64,000 nucleotides of DNA from Clostridium vincentii (GTDB taxonomy: Bacteria; Bacillota; Clostridia; Clostridiales; Clostridiaceae): the NCBI RefSeq assembly GCF_002995745.1, contig NZ_PVXQ01000008.1:47756-111755 (forward strand). Direction: 5' to 3'. The translations under genes and the position numbers were made by a program. Below the pieces are notes generated by a model that worked only from the letters and a program-made list of their open reading frames with translations, had not been told where the DNA came from and ran no database searches. This document shows, piece after piece, positions 7,656-17,919 of this stretch. Each line of letters begins with the position of its first letter. Within the stretch, counting starts at the first letter, position 1.

Positions 7656-8631
7656 AACAATGACAAATAGCACGGAAAAGAATAAATCAAAAATTAATAT
7701 GAATAATGTATTTGATAAGTTAGGGGTGTTAATAGCATTAATCATTTTAGTAGTAGTAATGTCGATATTTGCACCTAATTTTCTTACAACAAGTAATCTC
7801 TTCGGGGTCTTACAACAAATTGCAGTAATTGGGATAATTTCTGTAGGAATGACCTTTGTAATCCTTTTAGGTGGAATCGATCTATCGGTAGGTTCAACAG
7901 TTGCTTTCACAGGACTAGTTATAGGACTAGCTATGAGAGCTGGAATTCCAGTAGTAATTTCATTGTTAATAGGTATTGCAATTGGGGCAGTGATTGGATG
8001 TCTTAATGGGTTCTTAATTGCAAAAGTAAAACTACAACCCTTTGTAGCTACATTAGGTACAATGACAATGGTAAGAGGGTTAGCATACACAATTACAAAT
8101 GGACAACCGGTATATCAATTGCCAGACTTCTTTAAAAATATGGCAGGATTCATTGGTCCAATTCCAAAGCCAGTAGTAGTGATGATAATAGCATTTGCAC
8201 TTGGTGTGTATACACTGAAATACACAAAATTTGGTAGATATATGTTTGCAATTGGAGGAAATAAAGTAGCTAGTAAACTTTCAGGTATAAATGTTACAAA
8301 ATATGAAGTTTTGGTTTATGTAACTTCAGGGGTATGTTGTGCTGTTGCTGCAATACTTTTAACAGCTAGAATGGGATCGGCAGTAGCAACTGCGGCTGAT
8401 GGATATGAACTAGATGCAATAGCTGCAGTAGCAATAGGTGGTACAAGTATGACTGGTGGTAGAGGTAGTATTGTTGGTACATTAATAGGAGTATTAATAA
8501 TTGGTGTAATTGCAAATGGTCTTAACTTATTGAATGTACAACAAGGGCCACAAAGATTTGTAAAAGGCGCTATAATCATATTTGCTGTTATGCTAGAAGT
8601 AATAAAAAAGAAAAAAAGAGGTGCTAACTAA
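7642..8631 (+). CDS. Sugar ABC transporter permease (RbsC/AraH family)
   Basis: The membrane channel of the pentose importer. About 329 residues with eight to ten hydrophobic segments and family text such as GMTFVILLGGIDLSVGS, CLNGFLIAKVKLQPFVATLGTM, and AIAAVAIGGTSMTGGRGS (the cytoplasmic loop that meets the ATPase). The start overlaps the ATPase stop by 14 bases; AGGAGG at 7631-7636 serves either ATG at 7642 or 7645. The first about 20 residues are polar and rich in Asn/Lys. It is translationally coupled within the importer operon. Confidence 0.93.
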   Translation: MMLNKTMTNSTEKNKSKINMNNVFDKLGVLIALIILVVVMSIFAPNFLTTSNLFGVLQQIAVIGIISVGMTFVILLGGIDLSVGSTVAFTGLVIGLAMRAGIPVVISLLIGIAIGAVIGCLNGFLIAKVKLQPFVATLGTMTMVRGLAYTITNGQPVYQLPDFFKNMAGFIGPIPKPVVVMIIAFALGVYTLKYTKFGRYMFAIGGNKVASKLSGINVTKYEVLVYVTSGVCCAVAAILLTARMGSAVATAADGYELDAIAAVAIGGTSMTGGRGSIVGTLIGVLIIGVIANGLNLLNVQQGPQRFVKGAIIIFAVMLEVIKKKKRGAN

Positions 8632-8702
8632 GCGTTAAAATGAAGTAATGGCAAGAAAAAGTATACCAATGCGAAAATATTTTTTAGTTGAGGAGGTGAC
8701 TG

Positions 8703-9443
8703 TTGCAAAATAATATGAAATATATAAAAGTTCATAAAGTTTTAGCAGCATGTTTTATGTTAGATAAATTAAAAGAAAAAGTGTATAAAGCGAACATGGA
8801 ACTTAGAAGTAAAGGCCTTGTAATTTATACATGGGGAAATGCAAGTGAAATTGATAGAGAGAAAGGACTAGTAGTAATAAAGCCAAGTGGTGTAGATTAT
8901 GATACTATGAAAGTAGAGGATATGGTAGTTGTAGATTTAGACGGGAATGTGGTAGAAGGTAAATATAAACCTTCAACCGATATGCCAACCCATTTAGTAA
9001 TGTATAACACTTATTCTAATATAGGCGGAGTTGTCCACACTCACTCAGAATGGGCGACGACTTTTGCACAAGCAGGAATGTGTATACCAGCATTTGGAAC
9101 AACTCATGCAGACTATTTCTATGGAGATATTCCTTGTACTCGAGACCTAAGTGATGAAGAAATTAGTGGAGAGTATGAAAAAGAAACAGGGAATGTAATA
9201 GTGGAGACAATTGGAGATAAAAATCCATTAGAAATTCCTGCTATTGTAGTTAAAAATCATGGACCATTTACTTGGGGGAAAGACGCTGATTCAGCAGTTT
9301 ATAATGCAGTAGTATTAGATAAAGTAGCTGAAATGGCATATAAAACAATTACGTTAAACAAGGATGTAAAAGCTGTTAAACAGCACCTTTTAGATAAACA
9401 CTATCTTAGAAAACATGGTGAAAATGCATATTATGGACAATAG
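8703..9443 (+). CDS. araD: L-ribulose-5-phosphate 4-epimerase
   Basis: Converts L-ribulose-5-P to D-xylulose-5-P (EC 5.1.3.4), the last arabinose-specific step. It is a class II aldolase fold with GNAS and KPSGVDYD (phosphate binding), the zinc ligands in [23 protein letters not shown], and KNHGPFTWG near the end. At 246 residues it is about 15 longer than usual. A perfect AGGAGGTGA at 8691-8699 points to the TTG at 8703, whereas the family-like start [17 protein letters not shown] (ATG 8757) has no ribosome site. An 18-residue N-terminal extension is therefore likely real. It follows the importer permease in the same direction. Confidence 0.95.
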   Translation: MQNNMKYIKVHKVLAACFMLDKLKEKVYKANMELRSKGLVIYTWGNASEIDREKGLVVIKPSGVDYDTMKVEDMVVVDLDGNVVEGKYKPSTDMPTHLVMYNTYSNIGGVVHTHSEWATTFAQAGMCIPAFGTTHADYFYGDIPCTRDLSDEEISGEYEKETGNVIVETIGDKNPLEIPAIVVKNHGPFTWGKDADSAVYNAVVLDKVAEMAYKTITLNKDVKAVKQHLLDKHYLRKHGENAYYGQ

Positions 9444-9475
9444 AAAATAAAAAAATAAAGAGGAGATGTATTAAA

Positions 9476-10123
9476 ATGAGATTTTTTTTAGATACAGCAA
9501 AAATAGAAGATATAAAAGAAGCAAATGAAATGGGAGTAATTAGTGGGGTTACTACAAATCCATCATTAATTGCTAAAGAAGGTAGAGATTTTAATGAAGT
9601 TATAAAGGAAATAACAGAAATAGTTGATGGACCAATAAGTGGAGAAGTTATAAGTGAAGATGCTCAAGGTATGATTAAAGAGGGAAGAAAAATTGCAGCA
9701 ATTCATAAAAATATGATTGTAAAGATTCCAATGACAGCTCAAGGGCTTAAAGCTACTAAGGTTTTAGCTAGCGAAGGGATTAAAACAAATGTAACTTTGA
9801 TTTTTTCAGCAACACAAGCATTGTTAGCTGCTAATGCAGGGGCGACATATGTAAGTCCATTCTTAGGAAGAATAGATGATATTTCAATGGATGGAATGGA
9901 ACTAGTTAGAAATATTGCGGATATATTTGAAATTCATGGAATACAAACAGAAATAATAGCAGCTAGTGTTAGAAATCCAATTCATGTTATTCAAGCTGCA
10001 CAGGCTGGAGCAGATATAGCAACAATACCTTATAGCTTAGTTTTGCAAATGATAAAACATCCATTAACAGATCAAGGGTTAGAAAAGTTTAAGGCAGATT
10101 GGGCAGCAGCATTTGGAAAATAA
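9476..10123 (+). CDS. tal: Transaldolase (short TalC/FSA-like type)
   Basis: Moves a three-carbon dihydroxyacetone unit between sugar phosphates in the non-oxidative pentose phosphate pathway. At 215 residues it is the short bacterial type. [13 protein letters not shown] and [13 protein letters not shown] form the conserved start, and the Lys in MIVKIPMT is the Schiff-base residue. Fructose-6-P aldolase activity is known for close relatives and cannot be excluded, but the adjacent transketolase favours transaldolase. RBS GAGGAG precedes the ATG by 9 bases. Confidence 0.92.
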   Translation: MRFFLDTAKIEDIKEANEMGVISGVTTNPSLIAKEGRDFNEVIKEITEIVDGPISGEVISEDAQGMIKEGRKIAAIHKNMIVKIPMTAQGLKATKVLASEGIKTNVTLIFSATQALLAANAGATYVSPFLGRIDDISMDGMELVRNIADIFEIHGIQTEIIAASVRNPIHVIQAAQAGADIATIPYSLVLQMIKHPLTDQGLEKFKADWAAAFGK

Positions 10124-10179
10124 CAATTAGATGCTATAATAGAAGTAAAATAAAATTAATTAGTAAAGTGAGGAACAAT

Positions 10180-12171
10180 ATGAGTAGAGAATTAGATAAA
10201 CTATCGATTAATGCAATAAGAATGCTTTCAGCAGATGCTATTCAAAAGGCAAATTCTGGTCACCCGGGATTACCACTTGGAGCAGCTAGTATGGCATTTA
10301 CACTATGGACAAAAATGAACCATAATGGGAAAAATTCGACTTGGGATAATAGAGATAGATTTGTATTATCAGCAGGGCATGGTTCAATGCTTGAATATTC
10401 ATTATTACATTTATTTGGATATGGATTAAAAGTTTCCGATATTAAACAGTTCAGACAAGTAGGTAGTTTAACACCAGGACATCCTGAATATGCTCATACT
10501 AAAGGAGTTGAAGTTACAACAGGACCCCTTGGACAAGGAATATGTAATGCAGTAGGTATGGCTATGGCAGAAGCTCATCTTGCAGAAAAATTTAATAAGC
10601 CAAACTATACTGTAGTTGATCATTATTCTTACGCAATATGTGGGGATGGTTGTCTTATGGAAGGAATTTCAGGAGAAGCATCATCACTTGCTGGAACTTT
10701 AGGTCTAGGAAAAGTGGTTGTATTATATGATTCAAACAATATTTCAATTGAAGGAAGTACTGATATAGCATTTAGAGAAGATGTTGCTATGAGATATGAA
10801 GCTTATGGATGGCAAGTATTGAAAATTGCAGATGGAAATGATATTGATGCAATAGAAAATGCAATAGAGGAAGCTAAAGCAGAAACTTCAAAGCCATCAA
10901 TTATAATAGTTAAAAATCAAATTGGTTTTGGATGTGCGGCAAAACAAGGAAAAGCTTCAGCTCATGGAGAACCATTAGGTGATGAAAATATATTAGAAAT
11001 GAAGAAAAACTTTGGTTGGAAAACAGAACCTGCATTTTATGTACCAGATGAAGTATACACAAATATGAATGAATACATAGAAAAGGGCGTTTCAAAGGAA
11101 GAAGCTTGGGATAAACTATTTAAAGAGTATAAAAAAGCTTATCCAGAACTAGCTAATGAATATACTAAATGGTTAAGTGGCGAAATTGATAAAGAAGCAT
11201 TATTGAATAATGAGGATTTATGGAGTTTTGATAAAGAAATGGCTACAAGAGAATCTTCAGGAATAATGATAAATAGATTAGCTAAGTTAATCCCTAATTT
11301 AATAGGGGGATCAGCTGACCTTGCACCTTCAAATAAAACTTATATGGCTGGCAAGGGAGAGTTCTCAGACGAAGATAGAAGCGGACAAAACCTTCACTTT
11401 GGAGTTCGAGAACATGCAATGGCAGCTATCGTTAATGGTATGTATGCTCATGGTGGACTTAAAGTATTCTGCTCAACATTCTTTGTATTCAGTGATTACA
11501 TGAAAGGTGCTATGAGATTATCCGCAATAATGAACCTACCAGTAGCATATGTCTTAACTCATGATAGCATTGGTGTTGGAGAAGATGGACCAACTCATCA
11601 ACCTATAGAACAATTAGCAGCGCTTAGAAGTATGCCAAATATGACAGTATTTAGACCAGCTGACTCAAAAGAAACAGCAGCAGCTTGGTATTATGCTGTA
11701 ACTAATGGAACTACACCAACATCATTAGTTCTAACAAGACAAAAGTTACCACTATATGATGGAGACCCTACGAGAGCATTAAAGGGTGGATATATCATTA
11801 AAGACTCTAAGAAAGACATTCCAGATATACTTTTAATGGCATCAGGGTCAGAAGTAGAATTAATATTTAAAGCAGCATCTGAATTAGAAGTTAAGGGAAT
11901 AGATGCAAGAGTTATAAGTCTACCAAGCTTTGAGTTATTTGACGCTCAAAATGAAGATTATAAGGAATCCGTTATGCCGAAATCAGTAAGAGCGAGAGTT
12001 GCTGTTGAAGCATTAACATCATTTGGATGGCACAAATATGTAGGTCTTGATGGAGATGTTATATCATTAGATACTTTCGGAGCATCAGGAAATGCAGATA
12101 CTTTATTTAAACAATTTGGGTTTACTGTAGAAAATGTTGTAGAAAAGTCCGTAAAGGTTGCAGGTAAATAA
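10180..12171 (+). CDS. tkt: Transketolase
   Basis: A thiamine-diphosphate enzyme of 663 residues that links xylulose-5-P, ribose-5-P and glycolytic sugars. Visible are the N-terminal [18 protein letters not shown], the ThDP motif [10 protein letters not shown]...NN, the Glu in [10 protein letters not shown] (cofactor activation), and the [20 protein letters not shown] pyrimidine-domain signature. The start at 10180 is preferred: GTGAGGA precedes it by 5-6 bases and it gives the family N-terminus. An earlier in-frame ATG at 10099 would run into the transaldolase gene. With tal it feeds arabinose carbon to fructose-6-P and glyceraldehyde-3-P. Confidence 0.97.
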   Translation: MSRELDKLSINAIRMLSADAIQKANSGHPGLPLGAASMAFTLWTKMNHNGKNSTWDNRDRFVLSAGHGSMLEYSLLHLFGYGLKVSDIKQFRQVGSLTPGHPEYAHTKGVEVTTGPLGQGICNAVGMAMAEAHLAEKFNKPNYTVVDHYSYAICGDGCLMEGISGEASSLAGTLGLGKVVVLYDSNNISIEGSTDIAFREDVAMRYEAYGWQVLKIADGNDIDAIENAIEEAKAETSKPSIIIVKNQIGFGCAAKQGKASAHGEPLGDENILEMKKNFGWKTEPAFYVPDEVYTNMNEYIEKGVSKEEAWDKLFKEYKKAYPELANEYTKWLSGEIDKEALLNNEDLWSFDKEMATRESSGIMINRLAKLIPNLIGGSADLAPSNKTYMAGKGEFSDEDRSGQNLHFGVREHAMAAIVNGMYAHGGLKVFCSTFFVFSDYMKGAMRLSAIMNLPVAYVLTHDSIGVGEDGPTHQPIEQLAALRSMPNMTVFRPADSKETAAAWYYAVTNGTTPTSLVLTRQKLPLYDGDPTRALKGGYIIKDSKKDIPDILLMASGSEVELIFKAASELEVKGIDARVISLPSFELFDAQNEDYKESVMPKSVRARVAVEALTSFGWHKYVGLDGDVISLDTFGASGNADTLFKQFGFTVENVVEKSVKVAGK

Positions 12172-12264
12172 CTAAGAAAAAATAATAAATATATCAAAGT
12201 GAAGAACAAAATAATTATATAAAATAAGAAGAGTATGTAAAATAAAAAAATAATAGGATAATAG

Positions 12265-12318
12265 AAGCAAGTTTTGCAGTTAATAAAATGATTTATTTGC
12301 ATAACTTGCTTTTATTTT
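12265..12318 (+). terminator. Probable terminator after transketolase
   Basis: The outer stem AAGCAAGTT/AACTTGCTT encloses a long, partly pairable A/T loop and is followed by TTATTTT. It separates tkt from araK, although some read-through is likely. Confidence 0.5.
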
Positions 12319-12349
12319 AAATTAATAGATATATAGTGGAGGTTTTTTT

Positions 12350-13957
12350 ATGAGTATAGGAATGAATGAGATAAAAAATGCTATAATCAATGGTAAAACA
12401 GCGCTTGGTATTGAACTTGGTTCAACTCGAATTAAAGCTGTTCTAATCGGTGAAGATAATATGCCTATAGCTTCTGGTAGCTATGATTGGGAAAATATAT
12501 ATTCCAACAATATCTGGACTTACAGCCTAGAGGATATTTGGATGGGGATACAGGACAGTTATCAGAAGATGGCTGAGGATGTTAAACAACAATATGGAGT
12601 AAACATTAAAACGATAGGGGCAATTGGATTTAGCGCCATGATGCATGGATATATGGCTTTCGACAAAGATGAAGAGCTTTTAGTACCATTCCGTACATGG
12701 CGTAACAGCACTACCGAAAAGGCTTCAGAAGAATTGACAAAATTGTTTAGCTACCATATTCCTCAAAGATGGAGTATTGCTCATCTTTATCAGGCTATCT
12801 TAAATAAGGAAGAACATGTAGTCGATATCAGTTTCCAGACAACCTTAGGAGGGTATATACATTGGAAACTAACAGGCCAAAAGGTTTTAGGCGTTGGCGA
12901 AGCATCGGGCATGTTCCCTATTGATATAGATACGAAAAACTATAATGCACATATGATTCAGCAGTTTGATGAATTGATTGATTCCAAAAATTTCTCATGG
13001 AAACTTGAGAATATTTTGCCGAAGGTTTTGGTAGCCGGTGAGGATGCTGGCGTTCTTACGAAAGAAGGAGCAAAGCTTTTAGACGTCACAGGACAGTTGA
13101 AACCAGGTATTCCACTTTGTCCTCCAGAGGGTGATGCAGGAACAGGGATGGTCGCAACTAACAGCGTTGCAAAACGTACTGGTAATGTTTCTGCCGGAAC
13201 ATCTGTTTTTGCAATGATTGTACTTGAAAAGGATTTGTCAAAAGTATATCCAGAGATTGATCTAGTTACAACACCTACCGGTAACCTAGTAGCTATGGTT
13301 CACTGTAATAATTGCACATCAGATCTCAATGCATGGGTTGGATTATTTAAAGAATTTGCAGAGGCAATGGGCGTAGAAGTTGATATGACGAAGTTGTTTG
13401 CGACTTTATATAATAAGGCACTTGAAGGAGATTCAGACTGTGGCGGATTATTGGCTTATAATTATTTTTCTGGTGAACATATAACGAATTTTGAAGAAGG
13501 ACGTCCGTTGTTTGTGCGTTCACCAGAAAGTAATTTCACTCTAGCTAATTTCATGCGTGTTAATTTATTCACAGCATTAGGCGCGCTAAAAACTGGTTTG
13601 GATATTCTTCTTAAACAAGAAGGAATTCAACTAGATCAAATTCTAGGTCATGGTGGCTTATTTAAGACCAAAGATGTAGGCCAGAAAATCATGGCCGCCG
13701 CTATGGATGCTCCTGTTTCTGTTATGGAAACTGCCGGAGAAGGCGGAGCATGGGGTATTGCATTGCTTGCGTCCTATATGCTAAACAAAGCAGAGAATGA
13801 GACATTAGAGGATTATCTCACACAGAAAATATTTGCAGGGAAAATGGGTACAAAAATGGATCCTGATCCTAAGGATGTTGACGGGTTTAACGAATTTATT
13901 AAATGTTACACCAAGGGACTCGCCATTGAGAGAGCTGCAGTAGATAATCTTAAATAG
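12350..13957 (+). CDS. araK: AraK-type ribulokinase (FGGY carbohydrate kinase)
   Basis: Phosphorylates L-ribulose in the ara pathway. A 535-residue FGGY kinase with the first phosphate loop [14 protein letters not shown] near residue 18, [15 protein letters not shown], and the second-domain [13 protein letters not shown] and [11 protein letters not shown]. It belongs to the branch often labelled xylulokinase-like, whose C. acetobutylicum member was shown to be a ribulokinase. It is not close to the AraB remnant at 4854. Codon use differs from the neighbours: seven of nine arginine codons are CGN (tkt and araA mostly use AGA), and GC looks higher, which suggests later transfer. RBS is GGAGG before the ATG. 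Xylulokinase is a less likely alternative. Confidence 0.82.
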   Translation: MSIGMNEIKNAIINGKTALGIELGSTRIKAVLIGEDNMPIASGSYDWENIYSNNIWTYSLEDIWMGIQDSYQKMAEDVKQQYGVNIKTIGAIGFSAMMHGYMAFDKDEELLVPFRTWRNSTTEKASEELTKLFSYHIPQRWSIAHLYQAILNKEEHVVDISFQTTLGGYIHWKLTGQKVLGVGEASGMFPIDIDTKNYNAHMIQQFDELIDSKNFSWKLENILPKVLVAGEDAGVLTKEGAKLLDVTGQLKPGIPLCPPEGDAGTGMVATNSVAKRTGNVSAGTSVFAMIVLEKDLSKVYPEIDLVTTPTGNLVAMVHCNNCTSDLNAWVGLFKEFAEAMGVEVDMTKLFATLYNKALEGDSDCGGLLAYNYFSGEHITNFEEGRPLFVRSPESNFTLANFMRVNLFTALGALKTGLDILLKQEGIQLDQILGHGGLFKTKDVGQKIMAAAMDAPVSVMETAGEGGAWGIALLASYMLNKAENETLEDYLTQKIFAGKMGTKMDPDPKDVDGFNEFIKCYTKGLAIERAAVDNLK

Positions 13958-13972
13958 ATAAAAGACATAATT

Positions 13973-14018
13973 AAAGGAACCTTAACTTAGATATATAATA
14001 AGTTAAGGTTCCTTTTAT
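13973..14018 (+). terminator. Terminator after araK
   Basis: A 17-bp perfect stem (AAAGGAACCTTAACTTA and complement) with a loop of about 9 nt, then TTTTATT. The arms are long enough also to block transcription from the minus-strand gene to its right. Confidence 0.88.
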
Positions 14019-14040
14019 TCAGTTTACGCAAAATTATGTA

Positions 14041-14226
14041 CTATAGGATACCTTCTATTTTCAATATAGCTTCTAAGTTCTTAACTTTTTCATTTAAACA
14101 TACAAACTTTTCTTTTATTGAATCTTTAGATAAAGTAGCATCATTAGCAACATTTTCTATTTCTTCCACAGTTTTTAATGCATCTTCAATGTCTTGTTGA
14201 GCAATTTTCAAGTTAGCTTCGTCCAT
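14041..14226 (-). CDS. Small acidic helical protein of unknown function
   Basis: 61 residues, no signal peptide or membrane segment, rich in Glu, Lys, Ala and Asn, with heptad-like spacing (IAQQDIEDALKTVEEIENV and LNEKVKNLEAILKI) that predicts a coiled coil. A clear AAGGAGAG ribosome site lies 7 bases before the ATG, which supports a real gene. It stands alone between the araK terminator and the divergent spmA. I do not recognise the family. Confidence 0.6.
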   Translation of the reverse strand: MDEANLKIAQQDIEDALKTVEEIENVANDATLSKDSIKEKFVCLNEKVKNLEAILKIEGIL

Positions 14227-14270
14227 ATATTCGCTCTCCTTTTGAATAATTTATATAATTATCCTATCAC

Positions 14271-14299
14271 GACTAAATCTTAAGTGCAAGGCATATATT
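14271..14299 (+). promoter_or_regulatory. Possible mother-cell (sigma-E-like) promoter of spmAB
   Basis: CATATATT at 14292-14299 fits the -10 CATAnnnT of sigma-E/K promoters, and GACTAAA 14 bp upstream is a weak -35. spmA is sigma-E dependent in B. subtilis, and the same -10 octamer stands before yabP in this window. Confidence 0.35.
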
Positions 14300-14330
14300 T
14301 TAAGGGATAGTAAGGAACTTTGGAGGAAAA

Positions 14331-14906
14331 ATGATAAATTACATTTGGTTTGGACTTATATTTTTAGGGACTGTTGTTTCATTGTTTACTGGTAAGGGGG
14401 GAGACATATCCTCAACTATTGTAAATTCAGCAGATTCTACGGTTAAATTGATTTTAAGCTTAGTAGGAATTATGTGCTTTTGGTGCGGAGTAATGAAAGT
14501 CGCAGAAAAAAGTGGCTTAACAGAGAAGTTGGCCAAGCTTATGAAACCTGTTCTAAAGTTATTATTTAAGGAAGCTTCAAAGGATGAGAAGGCACTTGGA
14601 GCTATAGTTATGAATTTAACTGCAAATATGATGGGCTTGTCTAATGCCGCAACTCCCTTCGGGATAAAAGCTATGGAAGAAATGGATAGGCTTAATCCTA
14701 ATAAGGACAGGGCAAGTGACGACATGGCTCTTTTTTTAGTTATGAATGCAGCGTGTATCCAACTGGTACCATCAACTATAATTTCAATTAGAGCTGCTTG
14801 CAATTCTAGCAATCCAGGAATAATAATACTACCAGCAATAATTTCTACAGCTACTGCATCTATAGTTGGCATACTTTGTTGTAAAATACTGCAAAAGTAT
14901 TTTTAG
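14331..14906 (+). CDS. spmA: Spore maturation protein A
   Basis: A 191-residue membrane protein with several hydrophobic segments, of SpmA length. It has the nucleoside-transporter/gate-like motif GAIVMNLTANMMGLSNAATPFGIKAMEEM and the later LFLVMNAACIQLVPSTI. In Bacillus and Clostridium, SpmA with SpmB acts in the spore membranes and is needed for full core dehydration and heat resistance; the molecular activity is unsettled. GGAGG precedes the ATG. spmB follows 11 bases later, so the two form an operon. Confidence 0.93.
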   Translation: MINYIWFGLIFLGTVVSLFTGKGGDISSTIVNSADSTVKLILSLVGIMCFWCGVMKVAEKSGLTEKLAKLMKPVLKLLFKEASKDEKALGAIVMNLTANMMGLSNAATPFGIKAMEEMDRLNPNKDRASDDMALFLVMNAACIQLVPSTIISIRAACNSSNPGIIILPAIISTATASIVGILCCKILQKYF

Positions 14907-14917
14907 GGGGAGATTCT

Positions 14918-15445
14918 ATGGGGGAATATTTAAGTCAGAGCATTATTGGAATAATAGTTGTAATCATAATTGGATATGGAATGATAAAGGGTAGGAAGGT
15001 ATACGAATGGTTTATCGAAGGAGCTAAGGATGGCCTTAAGGTTTGCTATAATATATTCCCTTATCTTTTAGCTATGATAGTAGCAGTACAAATATTTAAA
15101 CAAGCTAATCTTTTGGATATTATAAATAATATTTTAGCTCCAGTGGTGGGAATGGTAGGACTTCCAAGAGAATTGATTCCTTTAGTTATAATAAAGCCTT
15201 TATCGGGAAGTGGAGCTATTGGCATTTTCACTGATATACTTCAAAATTATGGAGCAGATAGCGAACTAGGATTAATAGCTTCAGTTATTATGGGAACTAC
15301 AGAGACTATCTTTTATACAGTAACTATTTATTTTGGAGCTGTAAAAGTAAAAAAAACAAGGCATACCATATGGGCGGCTATTATGGCAGATATGGTAGCT
15401 ATAATAATGGCTATTCTAATGGTGAAAATACTTATTTTAAGTTAA
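14918..15445 (+). CDS. spmB: Spore maturation protein B
   Basis: A 175-residue membrane protein paired with SpmA. The conserved core includes GAKDGLKVCYNIFPYLLAMIVA, the loop LIPLVIIKPLSGSGAIGIFTDIL and VIMGTTETIFYTVTIYFGAV, all typical of SpmB. It is translated from an ATG behind GGGGGAG only 11 bases after spmA. The role is spore core maturation with SpmA. No clear terminator was seen in the short gap to the next ABC gene. Confidence 0.93.
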   Translation: MGEYLSQSIIGIIVVIIIGYGMIKGRKVYEWFIEGAKDGLKVCYNIFPYLLAMIVAVQIFKQANLLDIINNILAPVVGMVGLPRELIPLVIIKPLSGSGAIGIFTDILQNYGADSELGLIASVIMGTTETIFYTVTIYFGAVKVKKTRHTIWAAIMADMVAIIMAILMVKILILS

Positions 15446-15523
15446 ATTTAAGGTAAAAGAAATAGAAATTTTATCCATAATATGATAACGTTATAGATAA
15501 TGTATTTAGGAGGCGTGGATAAA

Positions 15524-16255
15524 ATGATAAGTATTGAAAATATCACAAAGACTTACAATGGTAGCAATAAAGCTGTAGATAACCTAAATCTAGAGATTCA
15601 GGATGGAGAAATATTTGGTCTGTTGGGTCCTAATGGAGCTGGTAAATCAACGACGATTAAGATGATAACTGGCGTTGTTCAACCGACTATTGGAGATATT
15701 AAGATAAATGGTATAAGCATTAATGACAATCCTGTAAAAGTAAAGGAGCAATTTGGTTATGTTCCAGATAGTCCAGACATGTTTTTAAGGCTTACAGGTA
15801 TAGAGTATCTAAACTTTATGGGGGATGTTTATAACGTTGAAGAAAGTGAAAGAAAGATCCGGATAACAGAATTATCAAAGAGATTTGGTATGGATGAAGC
15901 TTTGGGGGACAAAATTCAAGCCTATTCTCATGGAATGAGACAAAAGGTAATTGTAATGGGAGTAATTCTGCATAAACCTAAGGTTTGGATATTGGATGAA
16001 CCTTTAACAGGGTTAGATCCAAAATCAGCTTTTATATTAAAAGAGATGATGAGAGAACATGCTGATGCAGGGAATACAGTTCTTTTCTCAACTCACGTAT
16101 TAGAAGTGGCTGAAAAATTATGTGATAAGGTTGCAATAATTAATAAAGGGCAGTTAATATATAATGGAACCTTAGAGAATATGAAAGAAAAGTGTAAAGA
16201 AAATGAATCCTTTGAGGAAATGTTCTTGGAGTTGACTAACAATGAAGAGGCTTAA
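15524..16255 (+). CDS. ABC transporter ATP-binding protein (exporter type)
   Basis: A single ATPase domain of 243 residues: Walker A GPNGAGKST near residue 39, signature SHGMRQKV, Walker B VWILDEPLTGLDP and the switch His in FSTHVLEVAE. The signature Ser-His-Gly-Met departs from LSGGQ but is common in CcmA/YtrB-like exporters. TAGGAGG before 15524 decides the start; an in-frame ATG at 15500 precedes that site. Its stop overlaps the permease gene by 14 bases, so the two proteins form one transporter. The substrate is unknown. Confidence 0.9.
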   Translation: MISIENITKTYNGSNKAVDNLNLEIQDGEIFGLLGPNGAGKSTTIKMITGVVQPTIGDIKINGISINDNPVKVKEQFGYVPDSPDMFLRLTGIEYLNFMGDVYNVEESERKIRITELSKRFGMDEALGDKIQAYSHGMRQKVIVMGVILHKPKVWILDEPLTGLDPKSAFILKEMMREHADAGNTVLFSTHVLEVAEKLCDKVAIINKGQLIYNGTLENMKEKCKENESFEEMFLELTNNEEA

Positions 16256-17867
16256 ATTATTAACAAAATATTTTCTTAAAAATGCCCTTGCAGAAACTTT
16301 TGGAAAAAGTAAAATTAATCCTTGGCTCATAGCACTTGGTATGGTTTTATGTATTGGATTATTATCCATGCCCTTCGCATTTATTGTAGGAGCATTATAT
16401 GGACCTCTTGCCTCAATTGGACAAGAAGGATATCTTCTAAGTATCCTTTTATTTTTAGGCGCAACTATTACATTCATATTTGGAATAAATACAATAATGA
16501 ACACTTTTTATTTTTCTAATGATGTAGAACAAATTTTACCATTGCCTTTTAAAGGGTCTCAAATAATATTTGGTAAATTTTTGTCAGTTTTAATTGATAT
16601 GTATATGTATGCCGTATTTTTACTTTTACCTTTAATAGCATACGGAATAGCAAGTAAAGCTACCTTGGTTTATTATATATATATTGTTTTAGCGTTAGTT
16701 GTTACGCCTATTTTGCCTATGATATTAGCATCTTTAATTTGTATGTTTCTTATGAGGTTTACTAGTTTAGCTAAACATAAGGATGCATTTAGAATGTTTT
16801 GCGGAACCTTAATGTTAGCAGGGATAGTTGCTTTTAATATATTTACTCAATCAGGGGCAGTCGGTAGCGATGAGTCTATGGCAAATCTTATGGCAAGTGG
16901 TAATAATAGCTTGATGGATACAGTTACTAACGTATTAATTACCAGTAAGTTCGCATCACGTGGACTATTATACAGTGGTGAATTAAAGGGGCTACTATTT
17001 ATTATGGCAGCTTTAATAATTAGTATCGCTGCCTTTGGGATATATTATATTGTAGGTGGTAATTTATATTATAAAGGAATTGTGGGAAGTTCTGAAACCT
17101 ATAGCAAAAAAGAAAATATATTCAAAGAAAAAAATGTAGATAAATTTGTTAGGACCAGCTCTCCAGTAAAAGCATTAGTTATGAGAGATATTAAAATAGT
17201 GTTTAGAACTCCACAGTTCTTTATAAATTGTATTGTAATGTTAGTCTATATGCCTGCAATTATGGGTATGGGATTATTTGCGAGAGGTTCTAATATAGGA
17301 GAACTTCTTAGTAAAAGTACAGAATATTATGGATTTGCACTTGTGGCTGCTTTCGGGTTTGCGACTTTAGCTATTGCTACTGGGGGAGCTGCCAGCACGG
17401 CTATATCTAGAGAAGGAAAAGATTTTATGGTTTCTAGGTATATTCCAGTTTCATCTAAAGAACAGTTACTGTCTAAAATAATATCTTCACTGCTAGTAAA
17501 TGAGCTAGGAGCTGTAATTGTAATAGGAATGATGGTTGCACTAGAGTTGCCTTTGAGCTTAATAATACTTGGGACTGTAATTGCAATATTATCAATTCTT
17601 GTAATATCATTAATTGAATTATATTTAGATTATAAATCGCCAAGGTTAGATTGGGAAACAGAGAGAGCTATGTTTAAGAAAAACTATTTACCACTAATCC
17701 TATTGCTTATCGTGATGATAATAGCAGGATTACTTTGCGGTCTAACGTTCTTAGTTAAAAACTACTTAATTATTTTTGGAGTTATGATAATAATAATTGT
17801 TGCAGTAATGTTAATCATATATCCAAAATTAGAGAAGGTAGCTGATAAGACTTATAATGAGGGCTGA
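16242..17867 (+). CDS. ABC exporter permease, large multi-spanning subunit
   Basis: A 541-residue membrane protein with about twelve hydrophobic segments in two groups separated by a cytoplasmic stretch (about residues 285-320, rich in Lys/Glu). Its start overlaps the ATPase gene, so translation is coupled. The overall form fits the clostridial putative-ABC-exporter family often found beside a CcmA-like ATPase. No substrate can be read from sequence. Only a few bases separate its stop from the metG promoter, and no terminator was seen between them. Confidence 0.75.
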   Translation: MKRLKLLTKYFLKNALAETFGKSKINPWLIALGMVLCIGLLSMPFAFIVGALYGPLASIGQEGYLLSILLFLGATITFIFGINTIMNTFYFSNDVEQILPLPFKGSQIIFGKFLSVLIDMYMYAVFLLLPLIAYGIASKATLVYYIYIVLALVVTPILPMILASLICMFLMRFTSLAKHKDAFRMFCGTLMLAGIVAFNIFTQSGAVGSDESMANLMASGNNSLMDTVTNVLITSKFASRGLLYSGELKGLLFIMAALIISIAAFGIYYIVGGNLYYKGIVGSSETYSKKENIFKEKNVDKFVRTSSPVKALVMRDIKIVFRTPQFFINCIVMLVYMPAIMGMGLFARGSNIGELLSKSTEYYGFALVAAFGFATLAIATGGAASTAISREGKDFMVSRYIPVSSKEQLLSKIISSLLVNELGAVIVIGMMVALELPLSLIILGTVIAILSILVISLIELYLDYKSPRLDWETERAMFKKNYLPLILLLIVMIIAGLLCGLTFLVKNYLIIFGVMIIIIVAVMLIIYPKLEKVADKTYNEG

Positions 17868-17871
17868 AAAG

Positions 17872-17900
17872 TTGACATAGAAATTTTTTTGATTTATCAT
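17872..17900 (+). promoter_or_regulatory. Promoter of the metG T-box transcript
   Basis: A consensus TTGACA at 17872-17877 and TATCAT at 17895-17900 are separated by 17 bp, just upstream of the T-box leader. Confidence 0.7.
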
Positions 17901-17919
17901 AATATAGTAAATGCAAAGA

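Noticed and set aside
7581..8090. Long antisense frame (169 residues) opposite the sugar permease
   Set aside because: No start signal; the Ile/Thr/Pro-rich text is a by-product of AT-rich membrane-protein codons on the other strand.
14339..14872. Antisense frame of 177 residues opposite spmA
   Set aside because: spmA is clearly conserved in the other direction and the antisense frame has no ribosome site.
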